12,874 bases of DNA from DASQDN01 sp035630195 (GCA_035630195.1 DASQLD010000533.1:1-12874), one strand, 5' to 3'; counted from the first letter of the stretch, positions 1 to 7,201 are shown. Notes: generated by a model not told the origin, from the letters alone. Translations and numbers: made by a program.

Positions 1-315
1 ACACCTCCTTCAGCAACTTGGCTTGGCGCTGCCAGACCACTCACAGATCCAGCCAAAATGTAGTGTAGACTTTGCCATCGCCTGAACCTGGAATCAAATA
101 CTTAGCTGTGGTTTCGGCCCATAACTGACGAACTTGGGCTAAGCACAATAGCGTTCGTTGCAACGCCAACTCGGATGTTCTGCCTTATGTTCGGCTTACG
201 TTTCCGGGCTCTCGCCCGGTGGTATCGATGAAATCGATACCGCAGGCTGGAAGCCTGCCCACAGAATCAACAGCTTACAAGTGCGTGGCATTGGGCTGCA
301 GCCCAACCAGGAGAA
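1..315. other. Gene-poor left edge: no intact gene, palindrome cluster and possible coding remnant
   Basis: I see no convincing intact gene here. The right half (204-306) is filled by the palindromic cluster listed separately. On the minus strand one reading frame is open from about 185 down to a TGA at 41-43. It has a stop (TAA) just upstream at about 186-188 and no good start codon. Its conceptual product has protein-like composition, ending in GKVYTTFWLDL, but I do not recognise it. It could be the tail of a gene cut off when the palindromic element arrived, or chance. A plus-strand open frame that starts with TTG at 158 and runs to 367 reads straight through the palindromes into the end of the peptidase gene, and is not believable. 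Confidence 0.5.
204..306. repeat. Cluster of four perfect palindromes (REP/BIME-like element)
   Basis: Four perfect inverted repeats lie in 103 bases. CCGGGC/GCCCGG has 6-bp arms and a 4-nt loop (204-219). GGTATCGAT/ATCGATACC has 9-bp arms and a 3-nt loop (221-241). GCAGGCT/AGCCTGC has 7-bp arms and a 3-nt loop (242-258). The 16-bp palindrome TTGGGCTGCAGCCCAA has no spacer (291-306). The first three are almost contiguous, and the last ends 9 bases before the stop codon of the minus-strand peptidase gene. Dense short hairpins just past a gene end are typical of REP/BIME-type extragenic elements. No T-run follows on either strand, so an ordinary intrinsic terminator is unlikely, although the hairpins could protect the 3' end of the mRNA. 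Membership of a dispersed family is inferred; only one copy is seen here. Confidence 0.7.
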
Positions 316-2037
316 TTACCGAAATTCGATAGACTTCACATTCCCCGACGTGCCATATGTCTGGTGACCTTCGGTCTGATACTCGACGATTACCGGACGG
401 GTGGGAACGGGTCCGCAGGCGAGATCTGTTGTGATGCCTCCGGCGCCGCGCAGGGTTACCGTGGACGGATCGCGGACTAGAAGTAAGACCTTGCCGTGAT
501 TGGTCGCCACGTGGAGTCTCGCTTTGGAGGCCAGGCAGTCGACTTGGATCAACATACCTTCCAGACGTGTATTGGTTGGAATAGCGACCGCTGCCGTGGG
601 TTTGGCGTCCATGTCCATAGGCGCTTGTACGATCTTGTCTGCGTCCGATTCGATGAGGTCGATCATTGCGTCGAGACGGGCTGCTTCTTCCGGGCCGCTC
701 GCGACCTTGCGTCCTTCTCGCGCAGCGTTCTTAGCTCGCTCTTTGTCTCCCGCCTTGTGGAACGCTAGCGCAAGGTTTTCCCAGACGGCGGCGCGCGAGG
801 GTTGTAACTCGGTTCCTCGCGTCAGGTGACGAATGGCCTCGGGGTACCGTTCGTCTCGAAGGAAGAGATGCCCAAGAAATTGATGGGCGTCGAAAAAGCT
901 GTCATCGCTGGAGACGGCCTTGAGGAGGTTTTGTACGACGAGCGCTTCCGGCTGCTTCATCCGTCGGAGGACCATGGCGTAGTCGTAGAACAGGCGCGCA
1001 TCGGCACTGCCGGCCTGGATCGCGCTCTCGAAATGACGCCGAGCGGTTATGAAGTCGTCGGTACGAAATGCAAACTGGCCCAGAGCTACGCGAACGGCAG
1101 GATTGTCGTAGTGTTGCGCTTCGAGACGTGCATAGACGCCTCGCGCCTGATCCGTTTTATCAATGGCGAGCAGCAAATCCGCGAGCGCCAGTTGCGCGTT
1201 CAGCGCTCCATAGGGTTCGGCGGGAACTTTTCCTACATCGAACTTCGATGCTCGAAATCGTAAGCCTTCGAAGCGAGCGCTTCTAAGGTACGACTGCAGG
1301 TCCTGAAGAACAACAGTCGGACTCTTGCCAAAGGCTTGTTGGAACGATCGAACCGCGTCTTCTCCGCCGAGGATCATCCGCAGGAAATTCGGGAGACCCG
1401 GCCGATATTCTGGCGCGAAGTTTAACATGTGAATCAGAGCCCAGCTCTGCGCGTAGAAGATTCCACTCTTGCCGCGCTCGTTGTAATATTCCGAGTCGTG
1501 ATCGACGGTGGTGAGAGTCTGCAAATCGAGCATGCGCTCGTCACGCAGTGTCAGGACGTGAGCGGGGATGAGATCGCCGATCCGTACCTCTGTCTTGCCG
1601 ACTTCGGCTGTGGAGAACAGTTCCGCCGTACCTTCGTTGAACCAGACGGGAACTTTGTAGCCAGCATGCCTTAGCAGCAGGTGAGTGTACTCGTGGTAGA
1701 CGACACGATAGGTCTCGACGCCCGTAGACTGCATGGCAATATAGTCGCGCTCATATCCCGCCTGGTAATAGCCTGCGGCGTTCTGGTTGACCTGATAAGG
1801 CTGAAAGTCGGATTCGTTGCGGAAAACGAAGACACGCACCGGCAAGGGAGTGAGGCTGCCGCGGCCGGTTCGCGACTCGAACACGTGGCGAATTTGCTCG
1901 AAACGACGGAGGACATCGCGGCCTGCTCCAGCGCCGGTGTTTGTAATCAGTTCGAAATGAGGTGACTGGAGCCGAAGCCACCGGTCTTGTGCCGTGGCGG
2001 ATAGGCCAAGAGCTAGTACGATCACCCACTTGGGCAT
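316..2037 (-). CDS. Secreted MA-type zinc metallopeptidase with TPR repeats
   Basis: Predicted exported gluzincin-type peptidase of 573 residues. I chose the ATG at 2037 because it opens directly into a signal peptide (MPKWVIVLALGLSATAQ, likely cleaved before Gln17) and has AGGGG 8 bases upstream; an ATG at 2088 would add 17 residues ahead of the signal. The zinc motif HEYTH lies at residues 115-119. It is followed by WFNEGTAE (133-139), whose first Glu (135) is the likely third ligand, as in the peptidase MA-like family. Residues about 280-465 form TPR-like helical repeats. The last 80 residues form a beta-rich domain with two cysteines (501 and 541), ending GNVKSIEF. From memory, similar tails occur on acidobacterial TPR proteins. 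The substrate is unknown. The gene is divergent from the GAF-ANTAR regulator and ends next to the palindrome cluster. Confidence 0.85.
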   Translation of the reverse strand: MPKWVIVLALGLSATAQDRWLRLQSPHFELITNTGAGAGRDVLRRFEQIRHVFESRTGRGSLTPLPVRVFVFRNESDFQPYQVNQNAAGYYQAGYERDYIAMQSTGVETYRVVYHEYTHLLLRHAGYKVPVWFNEGTAELFSTAEVGKTEVRIGDLIPAHVLTLRDERMLDLQTLTTVDHDSEYYNERGKSGIFYAQSWALIHMLNFAPEYRPGLPNFLRMILGGEDAVRSFQQAFGKSPTVVLQDLQSYLRSARFEGLRFRASKFDVGKVPAEPYGALNAQLALADLLLAIDKTDQARGVYARLEAQHYDNPAVRVALGQFAFRTDDFITARRHFESAIQAGSADARLFYDYAMVLRRMKQPEALVVQNLLKAVSSDDSFFDAHQFLGHLFLRDERYPEAIRHLTRGTELQPSRAAVWENLALAFHKAGDKERAKNAAREGRKVASGPEEAARLDAMIDLIESDADKIVQAPMDMDAKPTAAVAIPTNTRLEGMLIQVDCLASKARLHVATNHGKVLLLVRDPSTVTLRGAGGITTDLACGPVPTRPVIVEYQTEGHQTYGTSGNVKSIEFR

Positions 2038-2045
2038 ACACGCCA

Positions 2046-2050
2046 CCCCT
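2046..2050 (-). promoter_or_regulatory. Ribosome binding site deciding the peptidase start
   Basis: Read on the minus strand this is AGGGG, 8 bases before the ATG at 2037. It favours that start, which gives a clean signal peptide, over the in-frame ATG at 2088. Confidence 0.65.
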
Positions 2051-2082
2051 ATTGTCGCAAGTCTAAACCGATTGTTACTTAG

Positions 2083-2106
2083 TAGCACCCCGGAGCATGG
2101 GTGCTA
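2083..2106. promoter_or_regulatory. 24-bp inverted repeat in the divergent control region
   Basis: TAGCACCC (2083-2090) and GGGTGCTA (2099-2106) are perfect 8-bp inverted arms around an 8-base spacer. The repeat lies between the divergent starts at 2037 and 2165. It could be an operator for a dimeric repressor acting on one or both genes, or an RNA hairpin in the leader of the plus-strand operon. A weak -10-like TATAAG (2105-2110) overlaps its right arm, but I could not find a well-spaced -35. The spacer does not match the dual hexaloop pattern expected of a canonical ANTAR target. Confidence 0.45.
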
Positions 2107-2164
2107 TAAGAACTTTCGATTGGACCGCGAGCCTTTGGCCCTCTACGCTGGGATTCTAAGCGTC

Positions 2165-2908
2165 ATGGAACCCCAGGTCAATATTCTTCATCGCGTGAGT
2201 AACATAGTCAGCTCAGAGCGTTCGCTCGACGAAATGCTCGGGGAGATTATCGGTCTCACTGTCCAGATTACGGAATGCGATGCGTGTCTCGTATACCTCA
2301 TCGAATCAGATACTAACGAGATCGTTCTTCGTGCATCTCAGGTTCCGCATGCCGCCGATCTCGGTATGCTGCGCATGAAAATGGGCGAGGGCGTTACGGG
2401 ATGGGTGGCTGAACACAAGTCGGTGGTAGCTCTGCCGGCAAATGCGGCGGCCGACAACCGATTCAAGCGTTTTCAAGCACTTGTCGAAGACACGTACGAA
2501 GCATTCCTGTCCGTACCGCTCGTGAGCGGCGGCGATATCATCGGCGTCATCAACGTGCATCATAGGGAAGCCCACCAGCATTCCCCGAACGAAGTCGGTC
2601 TGGTCACCTTTATGGGCGAGCAGATGGGGGGCGCCATCGCGCGCGGTGTTCTCGCGGAGGAGAATGCACGCCTGATGGAAGAAACCCAGGAAATGAAGCG
2701 CCAGCTCGAGACGCGAAAACTGGTGGAACGCGCCAAAGGAATCCTGCAGCACCGATATAAGTTATCCGAAGAAGAAGCGTATCTCCGTCTACGGAATGAG
2801 AGTCGCCGTCTCCGTCGTCCAATGAAAGATCTGGCGGAGGCAATCATTCTTGCCGAAGATCTTAGCCGGAAGTCGGAATCGACGATGATGGCGGACGTTG
2901 AGGGATGA
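2165..2908 (+). CDS. GAF-ANTAR signal-sensing RNA-binding antiterminator
   Basis: A 247-residue cytoplasmic regulator. Residues about 15-160 match a GAF sensory domain, with the core GEGVTGWVAEHK at 74-85 and the strand-forming run SVPLVSGGDIIGVINVHH at 116-133. A charged linker helix (about 160-182) leads into an ANTAR domain (about 183-235), recognised by the signature LVERAKGILQHRYKLSEEEAY and the following LRNESRRLRRPMKDLAEAI. ANTAR domains bind paired stem-loops in nascent RNA and prevent termination; here a small ligand or redox signal sensed by GAF would control that binding. The ligand is not evident. ATG 2165 starts close to the GAF domain, with a weak GGGA 11 bases upstream; extending the frame would overlap the divergent gene. 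There is no receiver domain or kinase partner in view. It is the first gene of the run that continues into the hydrolase and permeases. Confidence 0.88.
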   Translation: MEPQVNILHRVSNIVSSERSLDEMLGEIIGLTVQITECDACLVYLIESDTNEIVLRASQVPHAADLGMLRMKMGEGVTGWVAEHKSVVALPANAAADNRFKRFQALVEDTYEAFLSVPLVSGGDIIGVINVHHREAHQHSPNEVGLVTFMGEQMGGAIARGVLAEENARLMEETQEMKRQLETRKLVERAKGILQHRYKLSEEEAYLRLRNESRRLRRPMKDLAEAIILAEDLSRKSESTMMADVEG

Positions 2909-2931
2909 CGGTCGCGACGTAAAATAGAAGG

Positions 2932-3921
2932 TTGGTTTCGTTTCATCCGCTTGTCAGAAACCCTCATGTCTTGACGGTCCTGGCGAATTTCGCCCGGAGA
3001 CGCCTGGACACCGAACGGTTTCCTGTCCACGAACGCTTTTACAGGACGGACCCGGACGCGCAGGTTCTCGTTCATGAGCAGCGCCCGCAAGGTGTAGTTC
3101 ATGGCGAGATCCTGATGGTCCACGGTTTGGAAGGTTCGAGTAACGCGGGTTACATCCGAAGCATGTCCCAGCTTGCGCTGGAACACGGGTATGCCGTGCA
3201 TCGGACGAACATGCGGAGTTGCGGTGGGACCGAGTCGCTCTGCAAGACGATGTATCATGCCGGGCTGACTAGTGACACGTTGAGCCTGATCCGCCAGATT
3301 CGCGCTGAACATAATCGTCCGGTCTATCTGATCGGCTACAGTCTGGGCGGGAATGTTTCATTGAAGCTCGCCGGGGAGCTCGGCGATGAGGCCGCGGGCT
3401 TGCTTGACGCCGTGATTGCCGTGTCGACACCAATCGATCTTGCGGCCTCGGTGAGGAAGATGTCGCGGCGAGAGAATTGGATCTACGAATCGCGCTTCGT
3501 CAGCCGGCTGAAAGAACGCATACGCCGTCGCGCTGTGAGTCTGCCTGGAGTTTACGACGTCAGCGTTCTGGATAAATGCAAGACGGTCTACGAGTTCGAC
3601 GATAAGGTCACCGCGCCTTTTTTCGGATTCGGATCGGCGGACAACTATTACGCGACACAGTCGTCGAATCAGTTCCTCGAGCTAATTCGCATCCCAACGC
3701 TGCTAATCCAGGCCAAGGATGATCCGTTAATTCCTTTTGAGATCTTCGATCATCCAGCGATTCATGGGAACGAGAACATCACGCTTATTGCCGTCGAGCA
3801 CGGGGGGCATCTCGGTTTCCTTTCGCATCGCGCGCCGCGCTTCTGGGTGGACCGAGTGGTGTTGCAGTGGCTGGACAAGATTGCCAAGAAAGTATCCTCG
3901 CCACTCGCTTCTATTCCTTAG
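2932..3921 (+). CDS. YheT-type alpha/beta hydrolase (COG0429-like)
   Basis: Predicted cytoplasmic alpha/beta hydrolase of 329 residues, the usual size for this family of putative esterases. The N-terminal LVRNPHVLTVLAN (7-19) resembles the family's opening motif. HGLEGSS (64-70) forms the oxyanion region, GYSLGG (135-140) carries the nucleophile Ser137, KDDP (262-265) supplies the acid residue, and EHGGH (289-293) the catalytic His293. The natural substrate is unknown for the family. The start is odd. The conserved N-terminus needs a start at or before codon 7, an in-frame TAA lies at 2920-2922, and TTG 2932 is the only usable start codon between. The nearest Shine-Dalgarno-like AGAAGG (2926-2931) touches it with no spacer. 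The gene is 23 bases downstream of the ANTAR gene and its TAG is immediately followed by the first permease ATG. Confidence 0.87.
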   Translation: MVSFHPLVRNPHVLTVLANFARRRLDTERFPVHERFYRTDPDAQVLVHEQRPQGVVHGEILMVHGLEGSSNAGYIRSMSQLALEHGYAVHRTNMRSCGGTESLCKTMYHAGLTSDTLSLIRQIRAEHNRPVYLIGYSLGGNVSLKLAGELGDEAAGLLDAVIAVSTPIDLAASVRKMSRRENWIYESRFVSRLKERIRRRAVSLPGVYDVSVLDKCKTVYEFDDKVTAPFFGFGSADNYYATQSSNQFLELIRIPTLLIQAKDDPLIPFEIFDHPAIHGNENITLIAVEHGGHLGFLSHRAPRFWVDRVVLQWLDKIAKKVSSPLASIP

Positions 3922-5160
3922 ATGAAATCGAGCGCATCGTTTTATGAAGCCGCGGGTGTGGCGCTCGGGTCATTACGCGCCAGCAAACTGCGGAGCTTCC
4001 TTACGCTTCTCGGGATCATTCTGGCAACGACAACGCTGATCGCGGTAATGTCTGTCATCGAAGGGATGAACCAGTACATCGCCCGCCAGGTTTCCGACAT
4101 GGGCGCCGAAGGCTTTCGAATTCGGCGCATCATCATGATGGGCCAATTCGACGCGAAGAAGTTCCTGGAGATGCAGCGTCGGAACCCGGAGATGAGTTTG
4201 GCGGAGTACGACTTTCTGAAGGCCAACACGACCCTGGTGCGCGAGATTGGAATCGAGGTGGGCAGGGGCGTGCAAGTTCGCCACGGGTCGCAAACGCTGG
4301 ATGGCGTGCAAGGAATGGGCGCAACCGCGAATATGGCGGTGATCTCGAACTTGCAGGTTGTCAGCGGGCGTTTCCTTTCTGAGACAGACAACCACAAACG
4401 CCTGACGGTCGCTTTCATTGGAGATGACATCAAGCAGGAATTCTTTCCGAATGTGGACGCGGTAGGAAAGGACATCAGCATCGATGGCAGGCCCTTCCGT
4501 GTGGTTGGTGTGTCGAAAGCTCTTGGTTCGGTGTTCGGCGAGCCTCGGGACCGATTTGTCATGATCCCAGCGGAGACTTTCTTCAAGACATACGGCGCGC
4601 GTTCCGGTCTTGGCTACAACGCCGTGGCTCTCAGCCAGGAGCATCTCTATGCGGCGCAAGACGAGATACGTTCCTTGCTGCGGACATACCGGCGCTTGCG
4701 TCCGAATCAAGAGGACACGTTCGGAATGATGGGATCTGAAGGGCTGCAGCAGGCATGGGCGCAGATGACAGGAGCGATTGCAGCAACGGCCATGGCGGTC
4801 GTCTCGGTATTTCTAGTGGTTGGGGGCGTCGTCGTGATGAACATCATGCTTGCCGTGGTGACTGAGCGTACGCATGAGATCGGCATCCGCAAAGCAGTGG
4901 GCGCACGGCGTGGAGATATTCTGAATCAGTTTCTGGTTGAGTCCTCGACACTGGCGGGAATCGGTGGACTGATCGGTGTGCTGACGGCGGCTATCATTGC
5001 GGTGGTGGTGCGTGGCTTGACACCGGTACCGATGGTGATGCCGGTGAGCGCAATTGTGATTGGAGTTGGGCTTTCGACGCTGGTCGGTTTGTTCTTCGGG
5101 ATTTATCCCGCAAGACGAGCTTCGCGCCTCGACCCGATTGAAGCGCTTCGGTATGAATAG
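3922..5160 (+). CDS. ABC transporter permease, MacB/FtsX type (first of pair)
   Basis: Inner-membrane permease of 412 residues with the MacB layout. The first membrane helix is at about 24-46, after the cytoplasmic motif SLRASKLRSFLTLLGI. A large periplasmic domain (about 47-282) follows, then the FtsX-like core with helices at about 285-310, 338-363 and 374-396. The cytoplasmic coupling segment VVTERTHEIGIRKAVGARR (312-330) and the C-terminal PARRASRLDPIEALRYE are characteristic. Unlike full-length MacB there is no fused N-terminal nucleotide-binding domain, and no ABC ATPase gene occurs in this window, so a partner must come from elsewhere. Proteins of this class usually move or mechanically release substrates at the periplasmic side (peptides, lipoproteins, macrolides) rather than acting as simple pores; the substrate here is unknown. 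Its ATG follows the hydrolase stop with no gap and no clear ribosome binding site, which suggests translational coupling. Confidence 0.9.
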   Translation: MKSSASFYEAAGVALGSLRASKLRSFLTLLGIILATTTLIAVMSVIEGMNQYIARQVSDMGAEGFRIRRIIMMGQFDAKKFLEMQRRNPEMSLAEYDFLKANTTLVREIGIEVGRGVQVRHGSQTLDGVQGMGATANMAVISNLQVVSGRFLSETDNHKRLTVAFIGDDIKQEFFPNVDAVGKDISIDGRPFRVVGVSKALGSVFGEPRDRFVMIPAETFFKTYGARSGLGYNAVALSQEHLYAAQDEIRSLLRTYRRLRPNQEDTFGMMGSEGLQQAWAQMTGAIAATAMAVVSVFLVVGGVVVMNIMLAVVTERTHEIGIRKAVGARRGDILNQFLVESSTLAGIGGLIGVLTAAIIAVVVRGLTPVPMVMPVSAIVIGVGLSTLVGLFFGIYPARRASRLDPIEALRYE

Positions 5161-6402
5161 ATGAACCTGGTTACCTGGTTGTCAGGCATTCGAATCGCGC
5201 TCGATAGCATTCGAGAGTCGAAACTGCGCGCGTTCCTGACGGTTCTTGGAGTGATTATCGGGACAGGTACGATCATCGGCGTCGGTTCAATTATTTCCGG
5301 GTTGGACGGAGCTATCACTGATGTTTTGCGGAGTTTTGGTCCGAATACGCTGATCGTCTTCAAATTCCGGGGTGGGCCGCGCACGGAGCGTCTCACGCCG
5401 GAAGAGCTCCGTCGCAGGCCATTGTCGTTTGAGAATGCTGTTGCCATTCGCGAACGCTGCCCTTCCGTCGAAAACGTCAGTCCGTACCTCTTTCCGCAGC
5501 GTAATAACGCGTTTAGTAAGGCTCGTTTCAAAGGGAACGAGGTGTACCGCGTTCAACTGGGCGGCACGCACGAGAGCTACGTTGCCAATGGCACGGAGAT
5601 GAAGTATGGACGCTTCTTCAACGACATCGAGAATCAGCGACACATGCCCGTGGTCGCTGTGGGAGAAGACGTCGCCAGCAATCTCTTCCCGAGCATCGAT
5701 CCAAGCGGCAAGTGGATTGAAGTGAATGGCAAGCAGGTGCAAGTCGTCGGTGTGATGAAACGGCCGGCAGCATCGATGCCCGGAAGCGCCGATCTGCGCA
5801 TTCTATTTCCTTACTTCGCGATGCGCAAGATGTTTCCCGGCGCGCGAGAGCACATGATCCTTGTTACTGCGAAGGAAGGCCGCCTGGGACAAGCGATGGA
5901 TGAGGTTCGCATGGTGATGCGACAGGAGCGCCGCGACAAGTACTCAGACCCGGATAGCTTCTGGATCTCAACCGCCGAGCAGATGGTGGAACAATTTCAC
6001 GCGGTCACAGGGATGGTGGCTCTGGTGATGATCGTGATGAGTTCCATTGGCCTTCTTGTCGGCGGTATCGGGGTGATGAATATCATGCTTGTATCGGTAA
6101 CGGAGCGAACACGCGAGATCGGCATTCGCAAAGCAATTGGCGCGACGCGCTTCGACATCATTCTGCAGTTTTTAACCGAGGCGGCGACGCTTACGTTCAT
6201 CGGTGGACTACTGGGAATGGCCTTCGGATCGATTATCTCGATCGTTGCGCGCGTGGTCTTTCCGTCGCTGCCGACTCAAGTGCCGCTTTGGGCAGCGTTT
6301 GCCGGCGTCGCAGTTTCTATCGGCGTAGGTCTGTTCTTCGGGATCTGGCCGGCGAGCAAGGCGGCGCGTTTGGATCCTGTCGTGGCGCTGCGCTACGAGT
6401 AA
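5161..6402 (+). CDS. ABC transporter permease, MacB/FtsX type (second of pair)
   Basis: A 413-residue paralogue of the preceding permease with the same topology. Helix 1 is at about 23-46, preceded by SIRESKLRAFLTVLG. The periplasmic domain spans about 47-280, and the FtsX-like helices are at about 284-310, 338-364 and 374-396. The coupling segment SVTERTREIGIRKAIGATR (312-330) and the tail PASKAARLDPVVALRYE are near-copies of those in the first permease, while the periplasmic domains have diverged. This points to tandem duplication followed by specialisation and fits a heterodimeric permease. ATG 5161 follows the previous TAG directly, so translation is probably coupled. No ATPase gene is linked. 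The gene ends 1 base from the convergent LolA-like gene, leaving no room for a dedicated terminator. Confidence 0.9.
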   Translation: MNLVTWLSGIRIALDSIRESKLRAFLTVLGVIIGTGTIIGVGSIISGLDGAITDVLRSFGPNTLIVFKFRGGPRTERLTPEELRRRPLSFENAVAIRERCPSVENVSPYLFPQRNNAFSKARFKGNEVYRVQLGGTHESYVANGTEMKYGRFFNDIENQRHMPVVAVGEDVASNLFPSIDPSGKWIEVNGKQVQVVGVMKRPAASMPGSADLRILFPYFAMRKMFPGAREHMILVTAKEGRLGQAMDEVRMVMRQERRDKYSDPDSFWISTAEQMVEQFHAVTGMVALVMIVMSSIGLLVGGIGVMNIMLVSVTERTREIGIRKAIGATRFDIILQFLTEAATLTFIGGLLGMAFGSIISIVARVVFPSLPTQVPLWAAFAGVAVSIGVGLFFGIWPASKAARLDPVVALRYE

Positions 6403-6403
6403 A

Positions 6404-7201
6404 CTACTTCGGCGGCGGTAAGACCTTCGTTTCCGTAGACAGCGTAAACAGATTCTCTGCGAGATTCTGATTGATGACGACGCTCTCAGAGTACATCTCG
6501 AAGGCTTTTTCGCCATTGCGTTCGACCAGGATGTTGAAGGGCCACTGGACTCCGCCACCAACATCGCGGAATTTTGAGAACACAGCGACCTCGTCCGTCT
6601 TCTCCCGGGTTGTAGGATTGCGGCGTACGGACACCTGCCGTAACGGCAGCTTGGTTGATTGTTGGAAGTACACGGTCACGACATTGTTGTCCGCGTCGAT
6701 GATGTCGACAATTTCGACCGGTGTGTTTTGCCAAACGTCTGAGCCGCGCGACTCGAAGATCAGCCCCGGTTCCTTCAAACGATGCCGAAAGATGTAAAAG
6801 ATATTTCGGCGCGTCATCTCCACCCAGCGCGTGCTTCGCTCAGTGGGGAGAGGGCGAGCGCCGCGGAAGGTTACTTCGTATCCACCCGTGTCTGTGAACA
6901 GCAGATAGTAATCTTCATCCTTACCGAACGTCTGGCGCTCCCGTAGCGCAATTCCGTTGGCTGCGGGCTTTTCCAAATTGCGCGTGTAGATCCGAGAGAC
7001 GGATAAACCGGTGAGGCGGTCGCGGTAGAACGAATATGCGCGACCGGTCTCGATGCGATCTTCCATCGAGAGGTATTTCTCGCCTCCCAGCGCCGCAAGC
7101 GCTTCGTCGATAACTCGCTTGCCTCGTTCAGCTTTCGTCTCTGCGCCCACACTGCCGGCAGCGAATATAGCGGCCGCAGCAAGCGCTACGAGTGCTTTCA
7201 T
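6404..7201 (-). CDS. Secreted LolA-like protein
   Basis: A 265-residue exported protein. The signal peptide is residues 1-20, with cleavage expected after GSVGA; there is no lipobox cysteine, so it is soluble or peripheral in the periplasm. The mature part is rich in beta strands and resembles outer-membrane lipoprotein-sorting (LolA/LolB-fold) proteins, a large concave beta-sheet that binds acyl chains. No catalytic motif is visible. It shares landmarks with the C-terminal domain of the upstream M16 protein: an opening RGKRVIDEALAALGG (26-40) against RGRSLIQKAQQAVGG, and a late KFRDVGGGVQWP (210-221) against DYREVSGIRLP. The ATG overlaps the stop of that M16 gene by four bases (ATGA, 7198-7201), with AGGAG at about 14 bases upstream. 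The stop is 1 base from the convergent permease stop. The fold assignment rests on pattern, not a search. Confidence 0.7.
   Translation of the reverse strand: MKALVALAAAAIFAAGSVGAETKAERGKRVIDEALAALGGEKYLSMEDRIETGRAYSFYRDRLTGLSVSRIYTRNLEKPAANGIALRERQTFGKDEDYYLLFTDTGGYEVTFRGARPLPTERSTRWVEMTRRNIFYIFRHRLKEPGLIFESRGSDVWQNTPVEIVDIIDADNNVVTVYFQQSTKLPLRQVSVRRNPTTREKTDEVAVFSKFRDVGGGVQWPFNILVERNGEKAFEMYSESVVINQNLAENLFTLSTETKVLPPPK

Noticed and set aside
291..306. Intrinsic terminator for the peptidase gene
   Set aside because: The palindrome is strong but no T-run follows on the minus strand; it fits the neighbouring palindrome cluster better.
158..367. Plus-strand 69-codon open frame from a TTG
   Set aside because: It reads through all four palindromes and into the 3' end of the opposite-strand peptidase gene, and its composition is not protein-like.
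2038..2088. Peptidase start at ATG 2088
   Set aside because: It would place 17 residues before a complete signal peptide; ATG 2037 has a well-spaced AGGGG.
2083..2110. Canonical ANTAR dual-hexaloop target in the leader
   Set aside because: Only one strong stem is present, its loop is 8 bases, and the A1/G4 hexaloop pattern is not met; no good second stem was found before 2165.
1994..2164. Upstream extension of the GAF-ANTAR protein to an ATG at 1994
   Set aside because: It would overlap the divergent peptidase start and its ribosome binding site and add 57 residues outside the GAF domain.
2560..3312. 250-codon minus-strand open frame spanning the ANTAR-hydrolase junction
   Set aside because: It is Arg/Ser-rich shadow translation opposite two well-supported genes.
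3942..4710. Two long minus-strand open frames opposite the first permease
   Set aside because: They overlap each other and a clear membrane protein gene, and show no domain features.
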